In this document: piece by piece, positions 5,567-6,498 of the stretch
Numbering within the stretch: the first letter of the stretch is position 1
Layout of the letters: each line of letters starts with the position of its first letter
Assembly: GCA_903890885.1 (NCBI GenBank)
Contig: CAITCX010000324.1
Coordinates: 1 to 6,498, forward strand
Origin: an uncultured Dehalococcoidia bacterium
GTDB taxonomy: Bacteria; Chloroflexota; Dehalococcoidia; Dehalococcoidales; UBA3254
DNA: 6,498 nt
Direction: 5' to 3'
Program-made: the position numbers and the translations under genes
The notes under the pieces: model-generated
What the model saw: the letters and a program-made list of their open reading frames with translations, nothing else
The model's database searches: none
What the model was told of the DNA's origin: nothing

Positions 5567-6401
5567 TTAATCCTTCTTTTCTATTTGCGTTTGAAGTTGA
5601 ACTATCTTTCTTGCCGGATTCTTCAAGATATATTCTTTTCTGAATACTCTTGTCTTTAACAGTTTCTTTCTTAGAGCCTGGCCACATTTTCTTCCAACTG
5701 AGCCCGCCCCAACCGGTCACATAATATTGGACTACTACCGAAAACAGATTAGAAATCAGCCAGTACATTGACAGGCCACTGGGGAAGGAAAGACTGAAAA
5801 AAGTGAACATGATGGGCATCATCCAGAGCATGATCTGGCTCTGCTGGGCCACTCTGGGATCCTGACCATCGGAATTGGTGACCATTTTCTGCTGCGCCCA
5901 CATGCTGGCGCCCACCAGGATAGCCAATAAGGCGCTGGGATTGGCCACATTCATCCCCAGAAAGTCGTTATTCAAGGGCAGAACGGCCAGGGGCAGTGCC
6001 CAATCATACAGGTAACGGGAGAGGTTTAATAATGACTCAGGATGAACCGCCAGGGCCAGAATGATAGCTTGATACAAGGCGATCCAGATGGGGAACTGGA
6101 TGATCATGGGGATGGCGCAGCCGGAAGCGCTTACCCCTGACTCTTTCATGAGCTTCATCTGCTCCTGAGCCAGCATTTGTTTATCTTTGGCATATTTCTT
6201 TTGAAGCTCTGCGATCTTAGGCTGTATATCCTGCATTTTTTTAGTAGCATGCAGTTGTTTCAGTGTCAACGGCAGCAAAGCGAAACGGATAATCAGCGTC
6301 AGCAGGATGATGGTAATGCCGAAGTTACTGAATAGAAAATGAGACAGCGCGACGAGTATGTTGATCATCGGCTGCAATAATACGATATCCCAAATGTTCA
6401 A
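5475..6401 (-). CDS. yidC: YidC/Oxa1-family membrane protein insertase
   Basis: This 308-residue protein is a YidC/Oxa1/SpoIIIJ insertase, which places membrane proteins into the cytoplasmic membrane alone or with SecYEG. It lacks the large periplasmic domain of proteobacterial YidC and has no lipobox, unlike SpoIIIJ of Bacillus. The first core membrane segment (about 28-48) carries Arg39, the conserved groove arginine. A charged cytoplasmic hairpin (about 49-90, QLHATKKMQDIQPKIAELQK) follows, then SGCAIPMIIQFPIWIALYQA (93-112). Later membrane segments lie at about 155-172, 190-206 and 208-228, including LSFPSGLSMYWLISN. The tail from about 231 is hydrophilic and ends in a basic stretch (NPFKRWIGRD), as in YidC proteins that touch the ribosome. 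The start is TTG at 6401, preceded by GAGAGG with 9-nt spacing; the first ATG, at residue 12, would cut into the usual N-terminal segment. The last 29 or so codons overlap jag out of frame. Confidence 0.94.
   Translation of the reverse strand: MNIWDIVLLQPMINILVALSHFLFSNFGITIILLTLIIRFALLPLTLKQLHATKKMQDIQPKIAELQKKYAKDKQMLAQEQMKLMKESGVSASGCAIPMIIQFPIWIALYQAIILALAVHPESLLNLSRYLYDWALPLAVLPLNNDFLGMNVANPSALLAILVGASMWAQQKMVTNSDGQDPRVAQQSQIMLWMMPIMFTFFSLSFPSGLSMYWLISNLFSVVVQYYVTGWGGLSWKKMWPGSKKETVKDKSIQKRIYLEESGKKDSSTSNANRKEGLNDGKSADIGQDGTRSDQKSSNPFKRWIGRD
5571..5575 (-). promoter_or_regulatory. Ribosome binding site of jag, inside the yidC tail
   Basis: AAGGA on the minus strand lies 4 nt before the first ATG and 7 nt before the second ATG of the ATGATG pair. 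Because it lies within the yidC reading frame, it supports jag starting inside yidC, and it slightly favours the second ATG (5563) as the true start. Confidence 0.7.
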
Positions 6402-6410
6402 CTAAACGTA

Positions 6411-6416
6411 CCTCTC
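6411..6416 (-). promoter_or_regulatory. Ribosome binding site supporting the TTG start of yidC
   Basis: GAGAGG on the minus strand is 9 nt before TTG at 6401. It is a partial match to AGGAGG. Together with the typical YidC N-terminus encoded from this codon, it supports TTG rather than the internal ATG at residue 12. Confidence 0.5.
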
Positions 6417-6432
6417 TCGCCAGGCTTATTTA

Positions 6433-6460
6433 CTGACAGGATATTTCATATCGATATTGT
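6433..6460 (+). promoter_or_regulatory. Candidate promoter for the rightward gene at 6485
   Basis: CTGACA (6433-6438) and TATTGT (6455-6460) are 16 bp apart, matching the consensus at 5 and 4 of 6 positions. Transcription would start near 6467, a few bases before the ribosome site at 6471. The match is moderate and could be chance. Confidence 0.3.
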
Positions 6461-6484
6461 TTGGGTTACCGGAGGTCAAATCAA

Positions 6485-6498
6485 ATGAATAGATATTA
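6485..6498 (+). CDS. Probable start of a rightward gene, cut by the window edge
   Basis: ATG at 6485 is preceded by GGAGGT (6471-6476) with 8-nt spacing, the best Shine-Dalgarno match in the window. A candidate promoter lies just upstream. Only four codons (MNRY) are visible, so no product can be proposed. If real, the gene diverges from yidC, and the 83 nt between the two starts hold both promoters. Confidence 0.45.

Noticed and set aside
6426..6497. Minus-strand open stretch ending in TAA 24 nt before yidC, which could be the C-terminus of an upstream gene (NIYSFDLTSGNPNNIDMK).
   Set aside because: It is only 23 codons, resembles no YidD or RnpA tail that I know, and conflicts with the strong rightward ribosome site and ATG at 6485. 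It cannot be settled without sequence beyond the edge.

Overview
The window reads as ordinary bacterial chromosome of moderate GC content, with densely packed genes and no mobile element, CRISPR array, tRNA or rRNA. The gene content fits a Chloroflexota (Dehalococcoidia-like) or another deep-branching bacterium. The pointers are a TrpB2-type tryptophan synthase beta end, a lipoprotein HtrA protease, a YidC without an N-terminal lipobox, a Jag/KhpB partner, and a eukaryote-like (type 2) isoleucyl-tRNA synthetase under a T-box leader. This placement is an inference from family flavour; no phylogeny was run.

Layout: the 3' end of a trpB2-like gene (1-165, +) is followed by an intrinsic terminator. 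An AT-rich gap then carries an extended -10 promoter for an htrA-type lipoprotein protease (297-1454, +). This gene meets ileS (1451-4531, -) tail to tail, and the two stop codons share a CTAG palindrome. Upstream of ileS, on the minus strand, is a T-box riboswitch (about 4550-4814). It has a visible AUC specifier codon, a stem III, a T-box/antiterminator and a competing terminator. Further upstream on the minus strand is a yidC-jag pair, in which yidC starts with TTG and its tail overlaps the start of jag by 92 nt out of frame. At the right edge a + strand gene probably begins at 6485, diverging from yidC.

How the genes work together: YidC inserts membrane proteins, and Jag/KhpB is its usual RNA-binding operon partner. 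IleRS charges tRNA-Ile, and its own transcript should be switched on by uncharged tRNA-Ile through the T-box. The HtrA protein probably does extracytoplasmic protein quality control from the outer face of the membrane. 

The strongest point of interest is the IleRS active site. The class I HIGH signature is GIHH here, with its first and third positions swapped. This altered motif has been linked to mupirocin hyper-resistance in some type 2 IleRS enzymes. I see no clearly new multi-gene system in this window.
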